A stretch of 64,000 bases of DNA from an uncultured Prevotellaceae bacterium. GTDB taxonomy: Bacteria > Bacteroidota > Bacteroidia > Bacteroidales > Bacteroidaceae. Made by a program: the position numbers and the translations under genes. Position 1 is the stretch's first letter; each line of letters starts with the position of its first letter. This document shows positions 39,921-48,808 of the stretch, piece after piece. The notes beneath the pieces were generated by a model that was not told the origin of the DNA, ran no database searches, and saw only the letters and a list, made by a program, of their open reading frames with translations. Location of the stretch: assembly GCA_902762325.1 (NCBI GenBank), contig CACWNV010000001.1:62001-126000 (forward strand). The letters run 5' to 3'.

Positions 39921-42233
39921 ATGAGAAAAGCTTTTATACGTTTCCTTTGGGGGGCTTTTGCAACAGTTCTTTGTGTTGCTGTGCTTGGCTTTTTTGGCAT
40001 CTGGTTTGGCATTATCGGCTATATGCCAGAGTTGGAGGATTTACAGAATCCTATTAACCGTTCAGCTTCGCAGATCTATTCGGCAGACGGTCATGTGCTG
40101 GGTACTTATAACTTCAACCGTGAGAACAGAATCTGTGTATCATACAATAACCTGTCACCATATCTTGTTCATGCTTTGGTTGCCACCGAGGATGAACGAT
40201 TCTATGATCATTCAGGCATAGACTTTATTGCTCTCGGCCGTGCTATTGTAAAACGTGGATTCTTGAGGCAGCAGAGTGCAGGTGGTGGTTCGACCATCAC
40301 TCAGCAGTTGGCAAAGCAGTTGTATTCCGAGACTGCTCATAGTAAGCTGGAACGCTTGTTGCAGAAGCCCATCGAGTGGGTTATAGCTATCAAGTTGGAG
40401 CGTTATTATACTAAGGAGGAAATCATCGCCCATTATCTTAATTATTTTGATTTCCTTCATAATGCAGTTGGAATCAAGACCGCAGCAAACACCTATTTTA
40501 ATAAAGAGCCGATAGAACTGAATCTTGTGGAGTCGGCTACACTGATAGGTCTGTGTAAGAATCCTTCTCTATTCAATCCTGTAAGATATAAGGAACGTAG
40601 CAAGGAGCGGAGAAATGTCGTGCTGTCTCAGATGCAGAAAAGTGGCTATATATCCAAGGCAGAGTACTTGGAGTCATGCTCTAAAGACTTGGTTCTGAAC
40701 TTCCACCGCACGGATCATAAAGATGGTGCCGCTCCATACTTCAGGGAGTTCTTGCGCCAGTATTTGATGGCAAAGAAGCCGGAAAAGTCTAAATATCCCG
40801 AATGGAATAAGAACCAGTATGTCCTTGATTCCATTTCTTGGGTAAGTGACCCTCTGTATGGATGGTGTAATAAGAACTTCCATCATGACGGAAAGCCTTA
40901 CAATGTCTATACAGACGGTCTGAAGATATATACGACGATAGACACCCGCATGCAGAAATATGCTGAAGAGGCGGTCTATCAGCATGTGGCAAGGTATCTC
41001 CAGCCTCTTTTCTTTGCCGCAAACAGACATAAGCGAAATGCTCCTTTCACAGAAGATCTTACTCAGAAGCAGATCAATAGCATCATGAATCGTGCCGTCA
41101 GACAGAGTGAGCGCTATCGTGCGATGAAGGCATCCGGAGCAAGTGAAGACGAGATCAACCGATCTTTCAATGTTCCCACAAAGATGACGCTCTTCAGCTA
41201 TCGTGGCGATCTGGACACAACGATGACACCGATGGATTCCATCCGTTATGTCAAGTCGTTCTTGAGGTCTGGTTTTATGAGTATGGATCCTGTTTCCGGA
41301 CAGGTCAAAGCTTACGTAGGAGGACTGGACTTCACCCATTTCATGTATGACATGGCAATGGAAGGAAGACGTCAGGTCGGTTCTACCATCAAGCCGTTCT
41401 TGTATTCGCTTGCCATGGAGAACGGTTATTCCCCATGTGATGTAGCACCGAATGTTCAACGGACATACATCGTTGCCGGCAAGCCGTGGACTCCAAGGAA
41501 TGGAAGCCGTAGCAGATATGGTTCAATGGTTTCCTTGAAATGGGGACTGGCTCAGTCGAACAACTGGATTTCTGCTTACCTCATGAGCCGTCTGAATCCT
41601 CAGCAGTTTGTACAGATGCTCCATGACTATGGCATTAACAACCCCGACATTCATCCTTCCATGGCGCTCTGTCTTGGACCTTGTGAGGTTTCCGTCGGTG
41701 AGATGGTCAGTGCTTATACGGCTTTCGTCAATCATGGTATCCGTACAGCTCCTATGTTCGTGACGAAGATTGAGGATAATGAAGGTAATGTCTTGACGAG
41801 TTTCCAACCTCGTATGAATGAGGTGATTAGTGCCGAGAGTGCAAACAAGATGCTTATCCTGTTACAGGAAGTCGTGAACAGCGGTACCGCTCATCGTCTG
41901 CGTCATCAGTATAATATTGATGGAGCCTTGGGTGGAAAGACGGGTACGACAAACAGAAACTCTGACGCCTGGTTCATGGGCATTACGCCTCAGTTGGTAA
42001 CAGGTTGCTGGGTTGGAGGAGAAGACCGTGACATCCACTTTAATTCGACCAAGATGGGACAAGGCGCAACGATGGCATTGCCGATCTTTGCCTATTATAT
42101 TAAAAAGGTGTATGCTGATCGTAGCTTAGGTTACACTAAAGATGCCAAGTTCGGTATACCGGAGGAATTCGATCCCTGTGCTTCGGGTGAAAGTGATGTG
42201 GATGAGTTCGGTATAGATGAAGTGTTTGAATAG
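39921..42233 (+). CDS. Class A penicillin-binding protein 1A
   Basis: 770 aa. N-terminal membrane helix (about 10-32). GT51 glycosyltransferase domain about 60-240: 'ATEDERFYDHSGIDFIALGRA' with the catalytic Glu, 'GGSTITQQLAKQLY', 'KPIEWVIAIKLERYYTKEEIIAHYLNYFDF'. Transpeptidase domain: Ser488 in STIKPF, 'SNNWISAYLM' (SxN), and 'GGKTGTTNRNSDAWFMG' (KTG). It makes and cross-links glycan strands. Single gene with terminator 42252-42288. The C-terminus is short and acidic (about 25 residues, Asp/Glu/Gly/Ser). Confidence 0.95.
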   Translation: MRKAFIRFLWGAFATVLCVAVLGFFGIWFGIIGYMPELEDLQNPINRSASQIYSADGHVLGTYNFNRENRICVSYNNLSPYLVHALVATEDERFYDHSGIDFIALGRAIVKRGFLRQQSAGGGSTITQQLAKQLYSETAHSKLERLLQKPIEWVIAIKLERYYTKEEIIAHYLNYFDFLHNAVGIKTAANTYFNKEPIELNLVESATLIGLCKNPSLFNPVRYKERSKERRNVVLSQMQKSGYISKAEYLESCSKDLVLNFHRTDHKDGAAPYFREFLRQYLMAKKPEKSKYPEWNKNQYVLDSISWVSDPLYGWCNKNFHHDGKPYNVYTDGLKIYTTIDTRMQKYAEEAVYQHVARYLQPLFFAANRHKRNAPFTEDLTQKQINSIMNRAVRQSERYRAMKASGASEDEINRSFNVPTKMTLFSYRGDLDTTMTPMDSIRYVKSFLRSGFMSMDPVSGQVKAYVGGLDFTHFMYDMAMEGRRQVGSTIKPFLYSLAMENGYSPCDVAPNVQRTYIVAGKPWTPRNGSRSRYGSMVSLKWGLAQSNNWISAYLMSRLNPQQFVQMLHDYGINNPDIHPSMALCLGPCEVSVGEMVSAYTAFVNHGIRTAPMFVTKIEDNEGNVLTSFQPRMNEVISAESANKMLILLQEVVNSGTAHRLRHQYNIDGALGGKTGTTNRNSDAWFMGITPQLVTGCWVGGEDRDIHFNSTKMGQGATMALPIFAYYIKKVYADRSLGYTKDAKFGIPEEFDPCASGESDVDEFGIDEVFE

Positions 42234-42251
42234 AAGTAAGGTTATATAAAG

Positions 42252-42288
42252 AAAAAATGTATGTCAATTCCGACATACATTTTTTTAT
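42252..42288. terminator. Bidirectional terminator between PBP1A and the His10 protein gene
   Basis: ATGTATGTC (42258-42266) pairs with GACATACAT (42272-42280), A-run on the left and T-run on the right, so it serves both convergent genes. Confidence 0.85.
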
Positions 42289-42494
42289 GTTCCGATATAA
42301 ACAACAACAACTCCAATCATAACTAATACCGCCAACACGATAAGCAGGTTGAACAACCACTTCTCAATGAAATCTCTGCGTCTCTTAGCTTGTAAGTTCT
42401 TATTCTTAAAGATCTCCGACGCGTCTTTGTGGTGATGGTGGTGATGATGGTGATGATGTTGCGAACTCTCCGATGTGGTTTTTGTCTCCGCCAT
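42285..42494 (-). CDS. Small tail-anchored membrane protein with ten consecutive His
   Basis: 69 aa. Residues 13-22 are ten histidines in a row, all encoded by mixed CAT and CAC codons, so this is not a slippage artefact of one codon. A basic linker ('KNKNLQAKRRRDFIEKW') precedes one C-terminal membrane helix (about 45-67), giving a cytoplasmic His-rich head by the positive-inside rule. Not recognised as a named family. Poly-His heads suggest binding of Ni, Zn or Co, possibly storage or delivery. Single gene, divergent from nothing close; terminators flank both sides. Confidence 0.65.
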   Translation of the reverse strand: MAETKTTSESSQHHHHHHHHHHKDASEIFKNKNLQAKRRRDFIEKWLFNLLIVLAVLVMIGVVVVYIGT

Positions 42495-42571
42495 GATTGT
42501 ATAATTATGCTAGTTGTTTACAAATTTTCGGCAAAGGTATAAAAAAATAATCAGTTACAATAAAGAAACGC

Positions 42572-42622
42572 AAAAAAAATGCCCTTTAAGTGATGTTTTT
42601 TATCCTTAAAGGGCATTTTTTT
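42572..42622 (-). terminator. Terminator after the phosphate-porin-like gene
   Basis: ATGCCCTTTAAG (42579-42590) pairs with CTTAAAGGGCAT (42605-42616); on the minus strand eight T follow the stem. Confidence 0.85.
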
Positions 42623-42656
42623 ACATTTCTTTATTGTGAATTCCGTGATTCTGCTA

Positions 42657-43736
42657 TTAGAATCTGAAATCAAGCTCTACGTCCACCATGTTGTAACTTG
42701 TGTGAGTAGAACGTTCGTTAACTCGGGCATACTCTAAATTGACCTGCAGGTTTTTGGTGAGGAGATAGTCTGCGCCAACCTCGTAGTAAGTTTTTGAAGA
42801 TTCCCAAGTCTTTTGGTCACGATAGACATCATAGCGAGCCTTAGCGTGCATCTTGTTTTTGATAATAGGAGCTATGCACAATGCATAGAAACCGTCTGCC
42901 TTGTCGCCCTTGTCCTTGTTGGCGGCAAAGCCTTGGCTATGAATGTATTCCGAGCGGAATGTCCAGTCGTCTTGAGCATATTCAGCAGATATCGCATAAC
43001 GATTCTTGCGCACGCTTTCATTCTTTGTTTTTACGGTTCCTTCTACGGTCTGGGTTGTTGTCATATATCTTGTACCTGTCCATCCAAAAGCACCGATGCG
43101 CAAGCCTTTGATTGGCATTACCCACATACCGCCGATGATGTCTTTCTTGTTATCCTTATCCTTATGGTTGATACCCTCACCATTAAAGATACCTACCTGA
43201 TAGTGCAGCAAGTTCCTTCCGGCAGAGTTAGCAAGGAAGTCTCCTTGAATCTGAATACCGATGTCACGACCGTTACAAGCATGTTCGCCTGTTCTGTCGG
43301 AGAATCCGGAGAGTTTCGAAACAGGTTGTGAGTACGACATGAAGCCTTGCGTGATAGGATGCATGGGGTTTTCAAATGTGAAAGGACGCTTGAACTGACC
43401 GGCTTTCACCATGAAAAACTTATATTTCTGCCATTCAGCAAAGAGGTCGACGACACGCGGTGATGCATTGAGCGATGAGGTGTTACCGTTAAGCTGAATC
43501 TGCATTTTCCAATACCAGTCCTGCTGGATACGGCCATCCAGGGCAAGACGAATCAATCGTAGATTAAATGAATTCTCGTCAGCATCCTTCTTGTCAGATC
43601 CTTGATATTGAACCATTCCATATCCGCTGAACTTAACATTATTAAGCCATGCTGGCAACTCAAAGGTTTTCTTTTCTTGTGCGCCAATTGTCAGAAATGG
43701 TATGGCAATTAGCAATGTCAGTATGATTCTCTTCAT
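42657..43736 (-). CDS. Outer-membrane porin, phosphate-selective porin O/P-like
   Basis: 359 aa. Signal peptide (about 1-19, TIGAQ). 'LPAWLNNVKFSGYGMVQYQGSD', 'NSFNLRLIRLALDGRIQQDWYWKMQIQLNG', 'FFMVKAGQFKRPFTFENPMHP', 'GRDIGIQIQGDFL' and alternating beta-strands to the end, with the terminal residue Phe ('DVELDFRF'), are typical of OprO/OprP-like barrels. The substrate is not proven; phosphate selectivity is a family name only. Promoter at 43764-43795. Confidence 0.8.
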   Translation of the reverse strand: MKRIILTLLIAIPFLTIGAQEKKTFELPAWLNNVKFSGYGMVQYQGSDKKDADENSFNLRLIRLALDGRIQQDWYWKMQIQLNGNTSSLNASPRVVDLFAEWQKYKFFMVKAGQFKRPFTFENPMHPITQGFMSYSQPVSKLSGFSDRTGEHACNGRDIGIQIQGDFLANSAGRNLLHYQVGIFNGEGINHKDKDNKKDIIGGMWVMPIKGLRIGAFGWTGTRYMTTTQTVEGTVKTKNESVRKNRYAISAEYAQDDWTFRSEYIHSQGFAANKDKGDKADGFYALCIAPIIKNKMHAKARYDVYRDQKTWESSKTYYEVGADYLLTKNLQVNLEYARVNERSTHTSYNMVDVELDFRF

Positions 43737-43763
43737 AAATATTGAATTATTATGTTAATGATG

Positions 43764-43795
43764 CAAATATATAAAAAATTATTATGATAGCCAAA
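43764..43795 (-). promoter_or_regulatory. Promoter of the porin gene
   Basis: Minus strand: TTTG (43792-43795) and TATATTTG (43764-43771) with 20 nt between; ATG 27 nt downstream. No Pho-box-like repeat was noticed. Confidence 0.7.
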
Positions 43796-43800
43796 TGTTT

Positions 43801-45342
43801 TTAATTCTCATTTGCTTTTTCAAGCAAAACGACGTTTTCAACGTGTGGAGTGTGAGGAAACATGTCAACAGGTTGTATCTTCCGTATGTGATATGACTGG
43901 CATAGCATTTCCAGATCCCTTGCCTGTGTAGCGGGATTGCACGATACATAGACGATGCGTCTTGGCGAAGCGTTCAGGATGGTCTTGACTACGTCAGGAT
44001 GCATACCGGCGCGGGGTGGGTCGGTGATGATGATGTCGGGACGTTTATGCTGGGCGATAAAGTCATCGGTAAGGATATCTTTCATGTCACCGGCATAGAA
44101 CAGTGTGTTGTCTATCCCGTTAATGGTTGAGTTCACCTTGGCATCTTCAATGGCATCAGGTACATATTCGATACCTATCACCTGTCTGGCACGACGGGCG
44201 ACAAAGTTGGCGATGGTTCCGGTTCCGGTATATAGGTCATAGATAAGCGGCTGTTCCTCATTTTCTCCCTTTTCATCGAAGGCGAAGTCACGCACGACAG
44301 AATAAAGATGATATGCTTGTTCGGTATTTGTCTGATAGAAACTCTTGGGACCCACCTTGAAGCGAAGGTCTTCCATTTGTTCAAAGATATGGTCGTTACC
44401 CTTGAAGACATGGACGGGAAGATCGCTGAATGTGTCATTGCATTTCTGATTGTCCACCCACAACAGTGAATTGATTTGTGGAAACTTGTCTGCAATGTGC
44501 TGTAGAAGTCCGGTTTCTTTTTCTGTCAATATTGAAGGGTCGTCAAGATGGAACTGTATGATTAACATCCATTCCCCGGAATTTGAGTTGCGGATGATTA
44601 CGTCTCGAAGAACGCCGGTCTGTTGGCGTAGGTCGAAGAACGAAATCCCTTGTTCTATGGCAAAATCCCTTATCTCATTCCGTATCTGATTGTGGAGGTC
44701 ATCCATGAGCCAGCATTTCTCAATGGGAAGAATCTTGTCAAAGGCTCCTGTGATATGAAATCCAAGGGCAGGAAGATTCTTTGCACTATCAACTCCTCCT
44801 TCCTCATCTTGTGAAGAGGGGGGCAGACTTGCTATTTCCTCTTTTGTGAGGTAACGCTTGTTGGCTGCTCCAAAGTCGAGCTTGTTCCTGTATTCGCGTG
44901 TCTTCACACTTCCCAGGATGTTTCTGAATTCGATGGTTTCATCGTCGTTTTTTGAGCCGGGAAGGGGTAAGGTGAGATGTCCGATGCGTGTCAGCTGGTC
45001 GTAAACTTGTTTCTCTTTGAACTTGAGTTGTTCCTCGTATGGAAGGTTCTGCCATTTGCAGCCTCCGCATACGCCGAAGTGCTGGCACATCGGGGTCTCG
45101 CGTACATTACTATATTTATGGAAGCGAATCACTTCAGCCTCGGCATAGCTGTTTTTCTTTCGTCGGATTTGCAGGTCGACGACATCACCTGGGACACACC
45201 AGGGCACAAATGTCACAAGCTGACTCTCTGCCGTACCGTCGTGCTCTGGGATGGTGATTCTCACAAGTGATTTCCCTTCAGCTGCAATATCTGTAATCGT
45301 TACATTTCTAAAGATGGGTAATGGTTTCTTTTTCCTTGCCAT
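43801..45342 (-). CDS. rlmD: 23S rRNA (uracil-5-)-methyltransferase, RlmD/RumA family
   Basis: 513 aa, somewhat longer than E. coli RlmD (433 aa). TRAM domain about 10-65; Fe-S cysteines in 'CQHFGVCGGCKWQNL' (about 87-101) plus one more near the SAM region; SAM-binding 'LIYDLYTGTGTIANFVARRARQVIGIEYV' and catalytic Cys in 'RRIVYVSCNPATQARDLEML'. Methylates U in 23S rRNA to m5U. A -7 element TATTTTTG lies at 45368-45375 (minus). Insert around 155-175 (Ser/Asp/Glu/Gly-rich) is likely a loop. Confidence 0.92.
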   Translation of the reverse strand: MARKKKPLPIFRNVTITDIAAEGKSLVRITIPEHDGTAESQLVTFVPWCVPGDVVDLQIRRKKNSYAEAEVIRFHKYSNVRETPMCQHFGVCGGCKWQNLPYEEQLKFKEKQVYDQLTRIGHLTLPLPGSKNDDETIEFRNILGSVKTREYRNKLDFGAANKRYLTKEEIASLPPSSQDEEGGVDSAKNLPALGFHITGAFDKILPIEKCWLMDDLHNQIRNEIRDFAIEQGISFFDLRQQTGVLRDVIIRNSNSGEWMLIIQFHLDDPSILTEKETGLLQHIADKFPQINSLLWVDNQKCNDTFSDLPVHVFKGNDHIFEQMEDLRFKVGPKSFYQTNTEQAYHLYSVVRDFAFDEKGENEEQPLIYDLYTGTGTIANFVARRARQVIGIEYVPDAIEDAKVNSTINGIDNTLFYAGDMKDILTDDFIAQHKRPDIIITDPPRAGMHPDVVKTILNASPRRIVYVSCNPATQARDLEMLCQSYHIRKIQPVDMFPHTPHVENVVLLEKANEN

Positions 45343-45417
45343 AAATCTTTTAGTTCATTTCATACTGCAAAAATAAGATAATTTTTTTATAAATTCGTTT
45401 ATTTGAATGTTTTTTCT

Positions 45418-45425
45418 TAACTTTG
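45418..45425 (+). promoter_or_regulatory. -7 element (TAACTTTG) before the Oar-like receptor gene
   Basis: Fits TAnnTTTG; leader of about 60 nt to the ATG at 45489. The leader holds GGGG-TT-CCCC. The -33 element is not at the canonical distance. Confidence 0.5.
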
Positions 45426-45488
45426 CAATCTGAAATAATACTCATCGGGGGTTCCCCGTATTGTTAATTTAAATTAATGCTTTTGTTT

Positions 45489-48400
45489 ATGCAGAAAAGA
45501 TTGTTCTTTCTGATTGCTATGATGTTGGTGGTTTCTACAACGATCATAGCGCAAGTAACTACTTCAAGTTTGAGCGGAATGGTGACCATCGGCGATGCCA
45601 ACGGTGAGCCTATCATTGGAGCTACTGTTCAAGCTGTCCATGAGCCGTCAGGAACGCGCTATGCCGCCGTTTCTAATGTGGATGGACGCTTTAGGATTCA
45701 AGGTATGCGTACCGGTGGTCCGTATACAGTTACTGTAACTTATATTGGTTTTGAGCAGAAATCCCTCAAGGGTGTTCAACTGGAACTTGGTGAAACTTAT
45801 AATCTGCAAGTCTGGCTTTCTGAGAATACCAATGAACTGAGTGAGGTGCTCATTACAGGTAAGGCATCTAAGTTTGCTGCAGAAAAGACAGGTGCATCAA
45901 CAAACATCACCAGTTCTCAGATAACAAGCTTGCCAACTGTTTCTCGTGGTATTACTGATGTGACACGCCTTTCTCCTTATGGAGGTAACGGAATGAGCTT
46001 TGCCGGTGCTGATGGACGTACTGCTAACTTTACTGTTGATGGTGCGAACTTCAACAACAACTTCGGTCTGTCAGACAAGTTGCCTGGAGGCGGTAATCCT
46101 ATTTCCATCGATGCAATCGAGGAATTGCAGGTTGTCATCTCTCCTTTCGATGTTCGTCAGACCAACTTTATCGGAGGTGGAGTGAATGCCATCACAAAGT
46201 CTGGTACGAATACTTTCAAAGGTACTGCTTATGTTTACCACCGCAATGAGAACATGCGAGGAGATGCCATCGCGAGAGAGGCGATTCTTTCTGCACGTGA
46301 GAAAGACCAGAGCACTACTTACGGCTTTACTTTGGGAGGCCCGATTCTCAAGAACAAGCTGTTCTTCTTTGTGAACGGAGAAATGTCGAAGATTCCGACG
46401 GTTACAACCCGTTACAGAGGAACAGAGAATGGTGTCGCAAACGACGAGTTGCAGTTGTCTCGTACGAAACTCTCTGACCTTCAGAGCGTAAGTGACTACA
46501 TGAAGAGTAAGTATGGCTATGATACGGGTTCATATTCAAGCTTCCCTGCTGATGAGAAGAACTATAAGCTGCTTGCCCGTGTGGACTGGAACATCACAGA
46601 CAATCATCATCTTGCCGTGCGCTATAATTATACAAAGAATACGATTTGGAACACACCGAATGCCACCTCTATGGATGGAGGTACACGTATGAGCGGAGCC
46701 CGTATGTCCCAGTATTCGATGTCATTTGCCAATTCTTTGTATTCTATGGACAACATCGTTCATTCATTCTCTGTGGATTTGAACAGCCGTCTTACTGATA
46801 ATCTGTCAAACCAGTTCCTCGCTACCTATTCAAAGCTCGATGATGTCCGCGGCTCAAATTCAAGCGAGTTCCCGTTCATCGACATCGTGAAGCACGAGAA
46901 CAACTATATGGCATTGGGTTACGAATTGTTTACCTGGAACAATGCCGTACACAATACAATCTGGAATATCAAGGATGACCTGACTTATTATTTCGGTAAT
47001 CACAAGATCATGGGTGGTCTTTCCTTCGAGCATCAGATGGCTGACAACCAGTACATGCGTAACGGAACAGGTTACTATCGTTATATCTGGGAAGACGGCA
47101 TGACAGTTGACGAGCTCTTCAATCAGACTCCTGAGGTGTTCTGTCTGACCTACGGTTACAATGGTGAGGCAAAGCCGGCTGCTCGTGTCCAGTTCAATAA
47201 GCTGGGTATCTATGCTCAGGATGAATGGGATGTCACAAAGACCTTCAAACTCACTTATGGACTTCGTCTCGACGGCTTATTCTTCAACAATGGAGACCTG
47301 ATGACGAACAAGGCAATCTATGACCTCGACTATAGCGGACGCCACATTGACACAGGAAAGTGGCCTTCCAGCAGCTTGATCGTTTCCCCGCGTGTCGGTT
47401 TCACATGGGATGTCTTTGGTGACAGAAGCCTCAAGGTGCGTGGAGGTACAGGTATGTTCTCCGGTCGTCTGCCTTTGGTGTTCTTCACCAATATGCCTAC
47501 CAATGGCGGTATGGTTCAGTATCAGGCACAGATTGGTCCTTCAACAAAGTACGACAATATGCCTGATGCCGTCAAGGAGAAGTATGCAAGTGTAGCTGAG
47601 GTCCTCGACCAGTTCAAGGGTGGCCCGATGACCAACATCAGCGATATGATCAACAAGCTGCAGGGCATGGGTTATCCCACGACGGTGTCACCTGAAGACG
47701 GAACCAAACCTTCTTCTATCTCTGCCGTTGATTCTAAGTTTAAGATGCCTCAGGTATGGAAGACTTCTCTGGCAGTCGACTATCAGGTTCCTGTTTCATT
47801 CCCGTTCACCGTTACTGTGGAAGGTATCTTCAACAAGAAAATCCATGACAACTGCATCTCCGACTGGAGTATTCCCAGCGTGGGTGGATTTGCCCGCTAC
47901 AATGGCGTAGATAACCGTCCGATTTATCCGGCAGGATTCCGTACAGGAACGAAGGCATTTGTCCTGGAGAACACCAGCAAGGGTTATGGATGGTCTGCTA
48001 ACATCACGTTGAATGCCCAGCCAGCTGAATGGCTGAGCCTTATGGCTGCCTACACGCATACTGTCTCTAAGGAGGTTACAGGTATGCCGGGTTCTGCCGC
48101 TGAGTCTGCCTTCACGTATGTTCCGACCTCTGAGGGACCGAACAATATTCCTTTGCATAACTCTCAGTATGTTACTCCTGACCGTATCGTAGCATCTGCC
48201 ACTGCTCACGACAGGAGCGGCAACCACTATAGCCTTATCTATGAAGCATGGCGCGGAGGCAGCAACTATTCATATATAATGGTAAACGATATGAATGGCG
48301 ACGGTTACCCCTATGATGCTTTATATGTACCTACAGATGCTGATGTGAATAACAACTTGTTCCGTTTTGTCTCTGATGACGACAAGACACGTTTCATGGA

Positions 48401-48791
48401 CTTTGTCCATAATGACAGCTATCTGAAGAACAGACAGGGTAAGTATGCTGAGCCATATAGCGTATATGTACCATGGGTTCATCGCATTGACGTTGCTTAT
48501 AAGCACGACTTCAAGGTGAAATTTGGTAACACCAGTCACTGTCTGCAGCTGAGCCTTGACGTGAAGAACGTCATGAACCTCTTTAACTCAAGCTGGGGAG
48601 TGTCTAAATACTTGAATCCTGCCATCGGTTCTGAAGCTCGTATCCTGAAATGTGAGGGTGTCGACGCCGACGGATATGCCCGGTTCTCTACTCCTTCTTC
48701 TATCAGCGGGGACACAAAGACTTGGGTTCGCAGACATGATATCACTCAGTGCTGGTATGCATCAATCGGTGTAAAGTATTTTTTTAACTAA
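45489..48791 (+). CDS. TonB-dependent outer-membrane receptor, Oar-like
   Basis: 1100 aa from the second Met (45489), giving the signal peptide MQKRLFFLIAMMLVVSTTIIA; an in-frame ATG at 45477 adds four residues. Residues about 27-110 form a carboxypeptidase-regulatory-like beta domain ('LSGMVTIGDANGEPIIGATVQAVHEPSGT'), then the plug ('TSLPTVSRGITDVTRLSPYGGNGMSFAG', 'ISIDAIEELQVVISPFDVRQTNFIGGGVNAITKSGTN') and the 22-strand barrel ending in 'SIGVKYFFN'. The plug wording is that of Oar-type receptors, known in a few cases to export or handle proteins and peptides instead of taking up glycans. The partner lipoprotein follows after 17 nt. Confidence 0.88.
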   Translation: MQKRLFFLIAMMLVVSTTIIAQVTTSSLSGMVTIGDANGEPIIGATVQAVHEPSGTRYAAVSNVDGRFRIQGMRTGGPYTVTVTYIGFEQKSLKGVQLELGETYNLQVWLSENTNELSEVLITGKASKFAAEKTGASTNITSSQITSLPTVSRGITDVTRLSPYGGNGMSFAGADGRTANFTVDGANFNNNFGLSDKLPGGGNPISIDAIEELQVVISPFDVRQTNFIGGGVNAITKSGTNTFKGTAYVYHRNENMRGDAIAREAILSAREKDQSTTYGFTLGGPILKNKLFFFVNGEMSKIPTVTTRYRGTENGVANDELQLSRTKLSDLQSVSDYMKSKYGYDTGSYSSFPADEKNYKLLARVDWNITDNHHLAVRYNYTKNTIWNTPNATSMDGGTRMSGARMSQYSMSFANSLYSMDNIVHSFSVDLNSRLTDNLSNQFLATYSKLDDVRGSNSSEFPFIDIVKHENNYMALGYELFTWNNAVHNTIWNIKDDLTYYFGNHKIMGGLSFEHQMADNQYMRNGTGYYRYIWEDGMTVDELFNQTPEVFCLTYGYNGEAKPAARVQFNKLGIYAQDEWDVTKTFKLTYGLRLDGLFFNNGDLMTNKAIYDLDYSGRHIDTGKWPSSSLIVSPRVGFTWDVFGDRSLKVRGGTGMFSGRLPLVFFTNMPTNGGMVQYQAQIGPSTKYDNMPDAVKEKYASVAEVLDQFKGGPMTNISDMINKLQGMGYPTTVSPEDGTKPSSISAVDSKFKMPQVWKTSLAVDYQVPVSFPFTVTVEGIFNKKIHDNCISDWSIPSVGGFARYNGVDNRPIYPAGFRTGTKAFVLENTSKGYGWSANITLNAQPAEWLSLMAAYTHTVSKEVTGMPGSAAESAFTYVPTSEGPNNIPLHNSQYVTPDRIVASATAHDRSGNHYSLIYEAWRGGSNYSYIMVNDMNGDGYPYDALYVPTDADVNNNLFRFVSDDDKTRFMDFVHNDSYLKNRQGKYAEPYSVYVPWVHRIDVAYKHDFKVKFGNTSHCLQLSLDVKNVMNLFNSSWGVSKYLNPAIGSEARILKCEGVDADGYARFSTPSSISGDTKTWVRRHDITQCWYASIGVKYFFN

Positions 48792-48808
48792 TTATAAGTA
48801 AGGACAAT

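Noticed and set aside
42413-42460. The His10 tract as a cloning or vector artefact
   Set aside because: It lies inside a natural protein with mixed CAT/CAC codons and normal chromosomal flanks.
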